Assembly (NCBI GenBank): GCA_964030785.1
Contig: OZ034968.1
Span: forward strand, 38,888,186 to 38,952,185
DNA from: Siderastrea siderea
Taxonomy: Eukaryota; Cnidaria; Anthozoa; Scleractinia; Rhizangiidae
DNA: 64,000 nucleotides
Direction of reading: 5' to 3'
Both the position numbers and the translations under genes were made by a program. The notes below the pieces were generated by a model. It saw nothing but the letters and a program-made list of their open reading frames with translations. It ran no database searches and was not told where the DNA came from. Position 1 is the first letter of the stretch, and every line of letters begins with the position of its first letter. Below are positions 34,123 through 45,938 of the stretch, piece after piece.

Positions 34123-35718
34123 CTTTGAATCAGAAGAGTCATCAGAAGACAGAAGTATAGAGTCAGCGGTTTCACTGTGTAGAGGAAAAGTCCTGGGAAG
34201 AGGAAAATGTCACATGGCTGATCCGATGTCACATGTCACGCTATCTCGAAGATGTGTGGTTGACATGGAGCTCAAAATGGTCACTTAAGCGGTTTCGAAA
34301 GCTTAGCACTCCGTTTGGGATCTGCCTTCTTGGTTACTGGTTTCCATTGAAAGTGAGATTTTTGCTAGTGGTAAGTTACAAGGTAAAAGTTAGCATTCTA
34401 AGATTAGGTTAAGTCGTGGTTGCTGATGCAGAAATCGCTGGCCCAAAAGAAACCCGATCGTAATCGCTTTCGACCGTTGTTGATCAAATGCATATAGAAA
34501 CAGGCATCTTAATATAGCAGATAATGGTTGCAGCTGTCGCTTGAGATCGATTGCTGACGATCAATGCATGTTTTCACATCATTTCTCGCCAGCTTTGGGC
34601 CAACAATTTGGCGATGAACTGCGATCGTTGGCAGTGATTTGTAAATCATTCTTAATGCTTTCATTTCACTGTGTGCATTGTTTTCTAAATAGAATGACGA
34701 CATGATTTCATTGACTTAACTGAGGACTCTTTTATACTTAAAAAACCGTTAAATGATCTGTACTTGATGTCGACAAGCCGGCAACAACTCACATGACTGC
34801 ATGCTTTTCCAAAACACGCCCCGTGAAGATCTGGTTGGAGCGGTGCAATGATATCTTGCTTCCGTCAGCACAATTATGTGGACAAAAATATAGGTTTAAT
34901 AAACCTATCAACGTTTTTATTTGTTGAGTTGCAGGTCGCTAGGAAGCTGCAACAAACGCCTTTTTACTGCAACAGAAGCGGTAAGTAATTTAACATTGAT
35001 TTATACTTTCAAAGTTGTGTTAGTGTGTTATTCGCACGAGTTTCTTGGGGGCGGAGCCGCGAATTGCGAGTTTTTCTTCGCCCATTGTTCTCGCCGACTC
35101 GCTTCGCTTGCTTACTAGCGGGAGGAGCTCACTACTTGAGCTAGCCTCCTCGCTCCTTTTCAAACAAATCAGCAACTAATAAAAAACATGATACCATAGA
35201 CAAAACATTTTCCTTTCAGAAAGTGAGAGCGAAATGCGGAACTCGTTTCTGAGTACTGCACACATGTAATTGTCACGCGATTCAGACTATAACCGGATGT
35301 TGTATGAGGCGAGGCCTCTGTTGTACTCAATTCCTGCAGTAAGTAAGGCAAAGTACACAATGAAATGTGTCAAAAGTTTCATACCTGCTTTTATGGGCAT
35401 GTGTAGATAATTTTAATAAGCAGCGAAAACTCTCAGTGACGATATCTCGTATCATTTAATACATTACAGTCCGGATCTCTCAAAACTCCAAAACGTCCCA
35501 GTTTAACTTCTTTACCTCTTTCCAGTTTCTTGTGGCTACTGTTCTCTGGAAATGGAAAGAGATTCCACGGGAAAATGAAACGAGTATTCATTTTCAACGC
35601 GGAATTCTATAGCCTAGGTCAGCAGAAAAGCTGTCTGTGCATGTCTCACAGTCGACTTTTACGCAACTTCTGGTGACAGATTTAATCGATGTATCGCGTG
35701 ACTAAGAGTTACATTTAA
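34123..35718. other. SRP72 5' flank and dispersed repeat
   Basis: The sequence directly right of 34122 should contain the SRP72 promoter and 5' UTR; no specific element is evident. A repeat of about 290 bp shared with 39.3-39.6 kb occupies 34,298-34,584. A short exon-like segment at 34,931-34,979 resembles one at 43.9 kb. No convincing gene otherwise. Confidence 0.35.
34298..34584 (+). repeat. ~290-bp dispersed repeat, copy 1
   Basis: It starts AAAGCTTAGCACTCCG and ends TTTTCACATCATT. It matches 39,329-39,644 in the same orientation over its full length, with substitutions and a few small indels. The right copy contains about 20 extra bases after TGATGCAGAA. Confidence 0.75.
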
Positions 35719-36876
35719 GTAATGGTCCGCGTAAAAACTAGGCAAAAGAACAATAGGCCACTGCAATAGCGGCAGTTATTTTTCAGGCGCTAATTGCTCT
35801 AAGCAAATTAAATCTGAATGATCTGATTGGCCAATACGGCGAAAAGCGCGAAATTTGAATTTCAAATTTCAAATAAGATAGTTTGTAATCCATTCAAACA
35901 ACGTTTTATTTCGGCCACACATTCAATACATTAAAAAATGTAACATATCTAAATTTTGGAAAATTCCTGTGCGCCAAAAGCGAGGAAGTTAAACTTGTAT
36001 AAAATTACATCAGGATTAGTACAGTGATACATCAGTCAGCGACCGCGTGAAAATTATTTAGCTCGGCTTTCACAAAGGAACTGTCAAATTGGTGATCGAA
36101 AACAGCAACAAATCGCGCTCACGTACGTAGAATGCGCTAGAGTCACGAACCATCTCTCTGTGCTGCGCTATGAAAACTGCAACAGAACAAATAAATAAAA
36201 TACCTCGCTGTAATTGTCAGAGAATATTACTTGCATCTACCTTACATTACCTCTTACGTGCGACGGGTAGGTATTTTCAATAATATGAAGTACTGAAACA
36301 ATATCCACTGCATCAAAATACTAAATAATCGCTGTCCACTGTCTCTACGCTGTGATCGTGGGAAGGTCTCTCAAAAAATACAATCTCTTCAGAATATTAG
36401 TCCCCTGTTATTATTATTAATTGCAAAAGACTGTTCAGTGAACAGAAACAAGCGATACCGAAAAGGCTAAACTCTTCGTTAGGCGTAATGTTTATATGTC
36501 TACTAATGCTCCTGAACGACGATTTAGCTTCGCGCGAACATGTCCTTTGCGAAATTACTCCTTACAACCTGGTATCTTCGACATCTGCAGTCGCTTGGCA
36601 GAGGAAAGTAGTCATAAAATTCATTCCTCTGAAGCAGCTAGAAGAAATGCATGTTGCAGACGAGTCGATTTTGTATAGCCTCTTTGCGGGCCTTTCTGAT
36701 AAACAAGTCTTCCCGAGTCTCCTACGTGTCAGCCAAGGTGAGATGATTCTTTCACACTGAAAGTGTTTGTGCAGTCAGTTTCCTTCCATCAAATACAAAT
36801 CGCTTGAATGTTAGGCAAACTGCAGCCACAATTGCAAGATCTTACGGACCAAGATACTCAAATACGTGTCCATTAA

Positions 36877-38976
36877 AGTGCCACTGAGACGAAAATTCAT
36901 AGGTTTATTTCCGGCAAATTCTGTTGCAGAATATCGCGTTTTGTTCATATTTCCCCAGAAAACTGAACAACAAACCTTCCATCCTAATACTTTTTAGCTC
37001 CAAAGTCGCGTAAAATGTGTCCGCCATTACTGAAAACGTGTTCCTGGGTGATTGCGCAATTTAATAGCTTGTGACGTCAGAGGCTCACCTCAGTCTCGTT
37101 TCCCACTGAAGATGTCTACCGTCGACTGTGAAACCTCCGAAGAGTATTTCTACGATTCGGAACAGTCTAACTTCCAAAGCCTCTGAGGATTCGTTTCATT
37201 CGGCAAATGAAGAATTTTTCTCACCGTACGATGTAAGAACTGATGTGAGGTTTCAACTAATAATCTTGTAAACCGGTTTGTTGACAATATTATTTGAGTT
37301 ATTTGGCGGGAGTTCAAAACATAAGCGAAATATGCTTAGACAATGATTGTAGTTCAGGCCCCAGTTGCTCAAAAAGTGGATAACTCTTTTTCAACGGATA
37401 AGTCGCTGTCCGGTGGATAAAATTTAACGCTTCATCTCTGTTGTTCAAAGCTTGGATAGCGCTCTCCAGCCAGCTGTTAAGCCGCTATACAGCGATCATA
37501 AAATTGTCCATTCCAAGGTAGGTTGTGTAACTTTTATCCACTGTAAACCTGTGGCAAAGTAGACATGGCTATTCAAAGAATTGATCTTTTAAGCTGTGGA
37601 AATTTAGACAAAACACCTATGAAATCTTTAGACGTTGATGCTCGCGAATTCTCAACCTTGGGTCAATCGATGTTACTGTTGGTGTGGGAGAAAATAAAAG
37701 AAGCGATACCTCGTCTGCCGTTGTTTATGTTCATTACATATTATAAAGAAAGCATTGAGATTTTTGGCCATTCTTGGCATAGTCTGGGAATCTTTCTTGA
37801 AAAACCGTTATTGTTGTAGTCAGCTGCCAGGCAGCTTATCGTGTCTATCATAGTACAGTGGTCACTCAACACATTGAAACACAAGTGCTTGGCGCTGCTA
37901 AATATTTTAAACAGTTTTTAGAGAATTCTTTTTCTGAGCCAAAAGAAGTGAAATAAATCAAAACCTTTTTTTTCAAGAACTGGAGGCCTTGTTTGACCGG
38001 AATCTAAATATTTGTAGTCAAAATTAAAAGCGCACAAGGAAAATTTTCCACTGATTCAGGATGGTATTTTATAAAATAAATGTCCATGCTTCTAAGCGAT
38101 TACTGCTCTGAAATTAACACATGCGGAATTAAAAAAAGGAAAAGATAAGCAGTACAAACTATATCAGCTTAATCACGGTGGTCAGGATTGCATTCGCCGA
38201 GGATCTTCGCGCTAGCAGATGGCAGAACTGAAAGGGTTTTCCTCGACGATAATAAATTTCAAAATACGTTAAAAGAAAATCAGTTTTGCACAATGGTGGA
38301 TGCGTTGAAAAAGAAACAAACTACCACTTCAACTGCGTTATAAGATTAGGTAAATTACCTTTCGTCTTGTTCGCGCAGTTAATGTTTTTTTCCGGTTCTT
38401 TTTTCCATATAGTTGGAATGGGCAATGAAATGATCGACCTCTGGGATCTTGCGACATGAACAGCCCTCTGGAAAAACTCGTCCGTGAAATGATCAAAATG
38501 CCCCTCGGGTTGAAATTCGCACTGTGTGTGAGTGCGAACATTGTCCTTTTTTCCATTGCGGGTCTGTTCGCAGGGCTTCAATGAAGCAAAATACCAGCTC
38601 GGTGGTTGGATTTATTGTTGTAGCATTGTACAACACAAGTGCTGCTACCTGTCATTACTGCTGCAGCAAGGAAGATTTCAAAGTCGAGCAACAAACACTT
38701 GGCAAGAAATCTTTCCTCGAGGACAATTTACTTTCCTGTGGCAAGTAACCATGTGAAGGCAATAGGTTTGAGGTGAGCCTCTGACGTCACTTCCGCTCAT
38801 TCGCAAGCCAGCTTCCGGAACAAGGGCCAGTAATGGCGGCCGCAAAATCTCGACAAAAACCGTCCGAAAAAAGCGACTTCTAGTCGTCGTAATAAGTTGG
38901 AATTTGGCATAGAACCACAAACTATGTTCAAAAATGTAAAAATATGGAATACCAAAATTCTGGTCCCAGTGGCACT
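36877..38976. mobile_element. Inner TTAA-flanked element with THAP remnant (Kolobok-like)
   Basis: Ends AGTGCCACTGAGAC and the complement of AGTGCCACTGGGAC, with TTAA at 36873-36876 and 38977-38980. Further inside, TGACGTCAGAGGCTCACCTC (37,072) is mirrored at 38,775-38,795. A decayed THAP zinc-finger exon lies at 38,390-38,655 on the minus strand. TTAA duplications together with a THAP domain point to Kolobok. Confidence 0.6.
38390..38655 (-). pseudogene. Decayed THAP-domain exon
   Basis: It begins MTGSSTCVVQCYNN, resembling the first zinc-ligand cysteines of a THAP finger. After a stop and frame change near 38,580 it continues with FDHFTDEFFQRAVHV and ISLPIPTIWKK, which resemble the C-xx-HF segment and the AVPTIF box of THAP domains. 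The frameshift and altered ligands mean it is not functional. Confidence 0.5.
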
Positions 38977-39328
38977 TTAAAGGTCATTTAGCTCAACTCT
39001 CGGATCGCAGATCCAACATGGTGTCGTATGAAGATCGCGCGTGTGGCACGTTTTCCGTTCTACCTCTTGATTGGTGCATAGAACAATGCTGAATTTTGGC
39101 CGTGAGGAACAACACAGCCGGGAATGGGGAAAACTAAGCCAAAAAATGCTGTTTTTGTCACGTTTTTCTTGTATTTTTCGGCGATTTTTTGATATCGACC
39201 AATCAGATTCACAGAATTAATTGAATTTAATAATTAAAAGCTAACACCTTTTAATCGATTTTGCAATCTGCCCTGCCTAGTTTTTACGCGGACCACTACT
39301 TAATAACGACTTCCGCATTTTCGCTTTG

Positions 39329-39644
39329 GAAAGCCTAGCACTCCGTTTGGGATCTGCCTTTTTGGTTACTGGTTTCTTTTGAATGTGAGATTTTTGCTCG
39401 TGGTAAGTTACAAGGTAAACGTTAGCACTCTAAGAGTAGGTTAAGTCGTGGTTGCTGATGCAGAATGCAATGAATTCCGATGATGGCTAAATCGCTGGCC
39501 GAAAACAAACCCTACTTTCGTAATCGCTTTCGATCGTTGTTGATCAAATGCGTATGGAAACAGGCATCTGAACTGTACATTCTGATTCCAGCTGTCGCTT
39601 GAGATCGATCACCGACGATCAATCATACGTGTTTTCACATCATT
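39329..39644 (+). repeat. ~290-bp dispersed repeat, copy 2
   Basis: This is the same-orientation match of 34,298-34,584, starting immediately right of the outer TTAA element. It ends where another repeat (ACCGTATTTACTCGAATAAG) begins. Confidence 0.75.
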
Positions 39645-39780
39645 ACCGTATTTACTCGAATAAGCGCCGTGGCGCTTGTTCAATTTTTCGCGCCTCAAAC
39701 ACGGCGCTCTTTTGAGGTCGGCGCTTATTTGAGGTCGGCGCTTATTTGAGGGCGGCGCTTATTTAATAATTGGACGCGAC
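39645..39780. repeat. Repeat with ACCGTATTTACTCGAATAAGCGCC end and GGCGCTTATTT units
   Basis: It starts with ACCGTATTTACTCGAATAAG and contains three successive units of GAGG(T/G)CGGCGCTTATTT. The AATAAGCGCC/GGCGCTTATT complementarity suggests one end of a TIR element; the other border is not clear. Confidence 0.5.
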
Positions 39781-40472
39781 AAAGAAATCTTTTCTTTTAA
39801 TTTAACGGTACATTTTCTCTCTGTACGAAAATTTTACAGTAGCTAACAGAAGCGTCTTTTGATTCACCATACGTCTCTTCCAGAACTTTAACAAAATGTC
39901 ACTAAAATTGTAAGCAAGGAACAGAATGAAGTGCTCTCTCCTAGGTTAAAACGCTGTTTAAGCCAAGCTAAAAAAACAAGAAGCATCGGATCTTTCTAGG
40001 TTATTTTGAATGGAAAGTTAGCATTTTTGTTAAATGTCGCATTTTCAGTTCTTTTCTGTAAAAACACATGGTGTTATTTTGCTGGGAAATAAACACCTAC
40101 GTACTTGCCCAGCAGGCATGATTAACGTGACGGTAGTGTCTTCACTCAACTTCGATCTCACTGCCCCTGTCTCCATCTGAGTCTAAAGGCTCCAGCGTGA
40201 GAGATTACGCCTCTTCTACATCTGAGAGAAGTTGGGCTTGTTGTGCTGGCTAAGTTATGGCCTACGCAAGATTTTTTCATTATTTCGCTCAGCGCTAATT
40301 TACTGCCAATTTGCTTTTTAAGTTCAGCGAGCGTTCTTCATTTGTCATAGAAACAGATGATTGACATCCGCCAAAACACATTTGGCCGTCGAAAAAATTC
40401 CTTGAAGGGCGCGTGTTAGAGTAAACTGCTGTAATGCCAAATCTTCCATGATTAGGAAGTCCAACATTTGAA

Positions 40473-40845
40473 AAATGTTTTCTATTTTAAATAGCAATTC
40501 CAGGATAAGCAATAATTTATTGTATCATACATTGTCAGCTTTCACACATGAAGTAGCTAATTGTTACACTACAAATTATGTGGGTGTGGATTGCTCCCAT
40601 AATATTTATATAAACTGGGAACATGTAGGGCTTCAGAGGCTCATATGGCTCATCCACATGAAAACTGTGTTTTCTATTTTAACTAGCAATTCCAGGATAG
40701 CAGTTGTATCGCAATTTGCCAGCTTGCACACATGAAGTACCTTTGTCACACTATAATGTGATGGGAAGGTGTGGATGCTCCCATAACATTGATGTAAACT
40801 GGGAACATGAAAGGCTTCAGAGGCTCACGTAGCTTATCCACATTC
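40473..40845 (+). repeat. Tandem duplication of ~195-bp unit
   Basis: TGTTTTCTATTTTAA starts units at 40,474 and 40,668. Both continue through AGCAATTCCAGGATA, CACACATGAAGTA, GCTCCCATAA and ACTGGGAACATG to GGCTTCAGAGGCTCA. The two copies differ by scattered substitutions and indels. Confidence 0.75.
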
Positions 40846-41864
40846 TGATAATTTTATGTTTTTTATTTGCGTGGAGGGGGGGGGGGAAGGTTGGGGGGGT
40901 GCAGCATTTCTGAATATTTTTCTAGTAACCATTCATTCTGTGGATTTGACATATCATTTACATGTATGCCCTCCTTAGACATTGTTAATTACTGTGCATT
41001 TCTTGTCTTTGCTGCTGAACATTTCACTGAAATGAAGCTGCAATTCTGTACAGTCAAAATGCCCAGGCCACCAAATTCACTGAGGTAGACTACTGCCCCA
41101 GACCTTAGGGACAGCCAAGGTGGAAAAATGTCCCCCATATGTCTGGGAAGATGTGCACTGCAGGAATTGGCAGATGCATCTTACACTTTGATGGTCAAAA
41201 AACCCTGCATGCTGCTAATGGAAGTCTTAATAATAATAATAATAATAATAATGTTTAATACTTTTATAGCACTTTTTACATTTACATATGATCAAAAGCG
41301 CTTTACAAACTTCAAAAATCCTCTCTAATACTAAATTACATGATTTAAACAAATTGTCTAAAAACTAAATGACTAACTAAACTGTTTACATTATATTGCA
41401 TGGGACAGTCAAAGAAAATTGGAATAAGCCATTTTGAATAAATGCGTTATTAGCATTGTCTTGAAAGTAATTATATTAGTCTGGTCTCTTATCCCTTTTA
41501 GCAGTGCATTCCAGGTTTTGGGGGCAGATGCCCTGAACGATCTATCACCTAATGTGACTTTGTACCGACAAGTCGGATCTTCAAGGATCAGTCCGTTGGA
41601 CGCTGACCGTAGAGAAAATCTATTGTTTAGATAAGTAGTTAATAATTTAATCTATTGTTCAATAATAGCAATTAAGCCTATTGTAATACAGTGACCAGTT
41701 ATTAGCATCTTTTACTGAAGAAACATTCAGTAGGCTTACATACATGTGTATCCGTGGTAAATACTTCAGCAATTCTCAGGCAGCAGCAGCGGGATCCGAT
41801 CAGCCACATTTCCGATACATGTATTTGCACATGTAACTGGCCATTAAAGGGGATCAGTTGATTT

Positions 41865-42055
41865 GGTTGCTAGCCATCCCACTAAATCTGCCAAAAAAAT
41901 AACAAGATAAACACATTGACATGGAAAAAAGCATGCAAGGAAAAACAATTTAACCATAAAAAAAATAGAGCAGGTTTGTGACAGTTTTATCACACTGCTT
42001 GTGCGTGAAGCTAAGCATTTCTAGGTTAATTGTTCGAATAGCTCCATGGGTATAG
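41865..42055 (+). repeat. Dispersed repeat, copy 1 of 3
   Basis: It contains GCCAAAAAAATAACAAGATA, ...TTTATCACACTGCTTGTGCG and ...AATAGCTCC. Related copies are at 42,160-42,310 and 49,425-49,630, in the same orientation and order. Type unknown. Confidence 0.55.
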
Positions 42056-42159
42056 ATGTGTTCTAGCCTGCATCTAATATCACGTTAAATTAAGTGTCCT
42101 ATGTCCTATCACATGATTTTGTGGTCCCTAATTTTTTAGTTTCTTTTTGTTTGTGTGTT

Positions 42160-42310
42160 TGCCAAAAAATAACAAGATAAACACATGCAAGCAAATACAT
42201 GCAAGCACACACAATAGCCATCAAAAGAAGAGCAGATTTGTGAATGTTTTATCACTGACTGCTTGCACATGAAGCAAGTATTTCTAGTTCATTCAAATGG
42301 CTCCAGTTGG
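42160..42310 (+). repeat. Dispersed repeat, copy 2 of 3
   Basis: GCCAAAAAATAACAAGATAA, CACACAATAGCCATCAAAAG and TGCTTGCACATGAAGCAAG match the copies at 41,865 and 49,425. Confidence 0.55.
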
Positions 42311-42462
42311 GTAAACATTCTAGCCTTAACATACAATATGGCACGGTTTTGTAGTAACTGCATTTGTTTTTCTTTTTTCATTTGTGTGTTTTGAATTTGT
42401 TAAGTTATCTTTTTTTTTCACTTTTGGACATTTTACAAGGGCATGTGTTCAGGAAAATAAAT

Positions 42463-42595
42463 AAATTCCCCCTTTTTGCTCCCAATGCAAAAACAGTAAA
42501 CAGTGTTTGGCCGAAAGAATAAGTTTATTAAAGAATCGCAATAACAAGCTACAAAGATCACGAGCTAAAAACACGATAAAACTAATTTGAAGCAC
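42463..42595. repeat. 133-bp direct repeat beside tyrosine recombinase, copy A
   Basis: It starts AAATTCCCCCTTTTTGCTCC and ends ATTTGAAGCAC. It is nearly identical to 42,843-42,975 (offset 380 bp). It lies downstream of the minus-strand recombinase and may be part of split direct repeats of a DIRS/Ngaro-type element. Confidence 0.7.
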
Positions 42596-42842
42596 GCTAA
42601 CTACTACGATTACAATAATGATATACCATCAATAACAAAAGGGAGGGCGGGAGGGAAAAGTAACAACTAAACATACAAGATGATCGACAATCATGCTTAC
42701 AAAATTAACATGCTGTAACTGAAGAACACAACAATAGAACTGAACCGACTTATATGTCGCAATACGATCCCAATCTCTGATAAAAACCAGATCACCTATA
42801 CGGGGGCAATTACCTATTTTAAATGAAATGTTTAAAATACCC

Positions 42843-42975
42843 AAATTCCCCCTTTTTGCTCCCAATGCAAAAACAGTAAACAGTGTTTGGCCGAAAGAAT
42901 AAGTTTATTAAATGATAGCAATAACAAGCTACAAAGATCACGTGCTAAAAACACGATAAAACTAATTTAAAGCAC
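42843..42975. repeat. 133-bp direct repeat beside tyrosine recombinase, copy B
   Basis: Same orientation as 42,463-42,595, with only a few substitutions (for example AAAGAATCGC/AAATGATAGC). It contains AATAAACTTATT on the minus strand, a possible poly-A signal for the recombinase. Confidence 0.7.
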
Positions 42976-43039
42976 CACACGAAGGGCCAAACACAACAGA
43001 AACCAGCTGGGAGCGAAAAGAGGGGAAAAACGAAGTGGA

Positions 43040-43720
43040 AAACCAAGATGAATTAAACAATAGAATCCCTCATGCGAGAAGTAACTGACAACATAGTGTC
43101 AAAAGAAAAGTGGAAATAGCGCTTATTAAAGCATCTGATTTCCAATCACCCATAACCTGAATAAGTTCCCCAGGAACCCCTGACCGAAAGGCATAGGTAG
43201 CCCCACCCCGGCGAAAGGAGTGCCCCGTGTAACACCCCGCCGAAGGGACATCAGCGCGCACTAACAAGTCATGGAACAGCCGTATGAATACAGCTTTCGT
43301 GAGAGGAATGAGCCAGGAATTTTGATGATAACAAAAGGCTGGGGAAGTGACGCGGGCAGGAATTAACTGTAACATTTTACGAAAGGCGCTAACAGGACAA
43401 AGTGGGGACCTGGGAATGGGAACTAAAGGAATAACCAGGCGCCTTTCCCGACATTGAATAGTCTTGGACCAGTCAAAAATAACAATAAGATACGAATCTA
43501 TAAATTGGACATTACAACGACAGAGATCTCGAGACTGGTCAAAACGAACCGCCGAGGCAGGCAGAATATTAGACAAACGAGCTAGGAGGAAAAAGGCAAA
43601 TAATGCCGCGCAATAAACCACCCATTCGAGCGCACTATCAGGCTGTAACACATGAAAAACACGACGCAAAACCGGGACCGTAATAGCGAGAGCTTGCTTG
43701 GGGGTATGTGTGGATGGAAG
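43040..43720 (-). pseudogene. DIRS-like tyrosine recombinase, frameshifted
   Basis: The minus-strand frame reads TPKQALAITVPVLRRVF, then DWSKTIQCRERRLVIPL, PRSPLCPVSA, and the catalytic GHSFRRGGATYAF (H-x-x-R box) and MGDWKSDA. In DIRS-type tyrosine recombinases a Tyr follows shortly. Here the frame changes just after SDA: the continuation RYFHFSFDTM..., which contains the expected Tyr, is in another frame (around 43,090-43,115) and runs to a stop near 43,055. The element is probably inactive. No reverse transcriptase was found nearby, so this could be a fragment; a Crypton is the less likely alternative. Confidence 0.75.
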
Positions 43721-45521
43721 CCATGATTTTCACTAGTACTATAGCAGAGGATCGGGCAGGAATCATTTTCCCATACATATCTTTCAACTTTCAACTAGCC
43801 ATTTCGTTTTGCTTTTAAACCCATCACACCGAATTAATTACACTCAAACATAACATATTTTGTTACTGATGTTTACTGATTTCTGAATCATTTATTCTTA
43901 ATTCTTTGTTGAATTTTCCAGCTGACAGGATCATAAGGAAGCTGTGAGAAACACTTTGTTTTACAACAGCAGCTTAAATCTGTAAGTTTTTTTTTAAGTT
44001 GTAGAAAGAGCAAAATTCTAAATTTGCATTGAGACATACTTGTATCATCTAGACTAATCCAGGTAATTATAAGCTATTTTGTTTGTTAATCTTCAGTTAC
44101 CAATGATTTTTTAAATGGTTATTTTCCAAACAATGGGAGGTTTATGACTCACCCCTCTTGCGTATTTGAGTAGCTCTTAATCTCATAGGATAAGGGAGGT
44201 CTTTTACACTGGCATTGGTTGGAGAACAAATACCACCCCCGCTAAGCATTGATTACCTCATGCTTTCCAGATCTTGTCAAAAAACTTTTTAACAAGTCAG
44301 GTCTTCTGTTCAACTTTTTTTTGTTACCTTCCCCCCCCCCCCCCCCCCCCGTTTTTGTCCTTACCTCACAGTTGGTGCTTTTCCTTGCTTAATTTTGTTT
44401 TCAAAGGGTTTTTGACCTCAACTTATTGTCATAGCCCATATTTTGTTAGCCTATTTAATTCTATTGTTATTGTGTAAATATACATACTTTATGTGGTTTA
44501 TTGTCCTGACTTTTGATGAGACCTCATCCTTATGCATAGCCAAAAATTTTTCCACATATTTGCCTCTTGTGTGTTTTTCATGTCTTGACCTGGGGGGTAG
44601 GCCAATACTTTGGGGTGTGTGACCAGTTTTTAAAATGCTTTGCCCCCCCCCCCCCCCCCCATATTGAGCTTAAGTCTTGACAACATGGAATGCATAATTT
44701 TAAGAGTTGCTCATAAGGATATACTGTGTGAGTCATGAAATAGTATTAGAAGGGTCCTGGTTGGCTCCGGTTGTTCAAAGAGCAGATACCAGTAACTCTA
44801 TTCACCGGATAAATCACTTTCCAGTGGATAGTGAACTTTGTTTTGTTAACATTTATCTGCTGCATAGTGATTTATCTGTTGGATGGTGTTATCCATCCTT
44901 TAAACAACCAGGCCCTGGAGATTCGCCTTTTAAAAAAACAAACTGGCAATTGCCCTATGGTGTGGGCATGTGAGCTGTTCAAATGCCCATGTTCATTAAT
45001 TGTTTCTGGGCTTATATCTACACACTACTAAAAATTCAAACGAAAATGGAAGAGAACTCAATTAAAAAAATTAAAGAGATCCAAAACAGAATGGCGTGGC
45101 AGCCATGTTGGTGGTACTAACAAAAGGAGCTAATGCGAATCCTTTTAATCCTTTTGTTTTTGACTACCAACATGGTGGTGATGACATAACATGCAAGCCA
45201 AGAATTGCTCAATTAACTGTTCTAGTGACCAATCGTTCTGTGGATTTCCTGTATGTCTCCTTGGACATAGGTTTTTACAAATGAAATTGTCATCTTTACT
45301 GCTGACTTTCCTAGCCAGAACTCCTTGAGGTCAAAATCGTTAGGCTGTCAAGTGCCCTGTCCCCGGAATGGGAAAATTATGTGGAAAATTCAGTGCCCAA
45401 TTAATGCCCAGCGGGATACCAGAGCAGTTATGGCAGTTATTAATTTGCGAAAATACTCTCATTCAAGTCGTTAAATTAAAAAAAAAAAAAAGAAAAAGAA
45501 AAAACAAAAGAAAAAAATTCT
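43721..45521. other. Non-coding stretch with poly-C runs and a MITE
   Basis: Poly-C runs lie at 44,331-44,350 and 44,643-44,660. A TIR element is at 44,751-44,916. At 43,919-43,990 is an exon-like segment (possible acceptor, TPR-like frame, GTAAGT) that cannot be tied to a gene. A poly-A-rich tract lies at 45,478-45,517. Confidence 0.35.
44751..44916. mobile_element. Small TIR element with AGGGTCCTGGTTG ends
   Basis: The left end AGGGTCCTGGTTG and the right end CAACCAGGCCCT are complementary. The interior is a series of inverted GGATAA/TTATCC motifs (CCGGATAAATCACT, AGTGATTTATCTG). A related but diverged sequence occurs near 37,365-37,550 inside the inner TTAA element. Confidence 0.6.
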
Positions 45522-45593
45522 TACCCTCGCTAAGAACCGAACCCGGGTCGTCGGCGTATGGAGCCGGGTATTAGTCCAATTGGCCATGAGCGT
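45522..45593 (-). pseudogene. tRNA-like relic
   Basis: On the minus strand ACGCTCA (45593-45587) pairs at five of seven positions with CGAGGGT. An A-box-like TGGCCAATTGGA and a B-box-like GGGTTCGGTTC are present. The anticodon stem CGGC/GCCG encloses TCCATAC (CAT). The weak T stem and C at position 33 suggest a pseudogene. A long T-rich run follows on the minus strand. Confidence 0.4.
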
Positions 45594-45938
45594 TTATTGA
45601 CAATGACCACGTTAATTTTAATACTTATTTCTTTTTTCGTGACAAGCTGCCTGTCAGCATGAAAATGCTGGTGTTTTGCCTAGCAAAATGTGTTCGGAAC
45701 GCCGTAAAAACCATGGTTGTGGACAGAAAAAACCAAAAAGCACTAGCTCTGCTATATTTGGTGTCGAAACCGCTGCGAAAAGCTGCAAGCGGTGTGCCGA
45801 CCGAGTCCGAACAGAACCGACAAGGCAAATTTGAACTTTTCGCCTGAACTTTATCGCCTAATTTTTTCGCCTCAATTGAACTTTTCCCCTTCCACCAAAA
45901 AGACAACTGAGTATTCTTTTGAACTTTTTTTCCATTAA

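Larger units (their letters stand above)
35719..39299. mobile_element. Outer TTAA-flanked TIR element (3.6 kb)
   Basis: The left end GTAATGGTCCGCGTAAAAAC (from 35719) is complementary to the right end GTTTTTACGCGGACCACTAC (to 39299). TTAA lies on both sides (35715-35718 and 39300-39303). TTAA duplications are used by piggyBac and Kolobok elements. Much of its length is a second TTAA element (36877-38976). No transposase of its own was recognised. Confidence 0.6.
39781..42462. other. Repeat-rich, gene-poor stretch
   Basis: No gene was recognised. It contains the tandem duplication at 40,473-40,845, poly-G at about 40,877-40,887, an (AAT)n run at about 41,227-41,251, and two copies of a dispersed repeat at 41,865-42,055 and 42,160-42,310. 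Confidence 0.4.
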
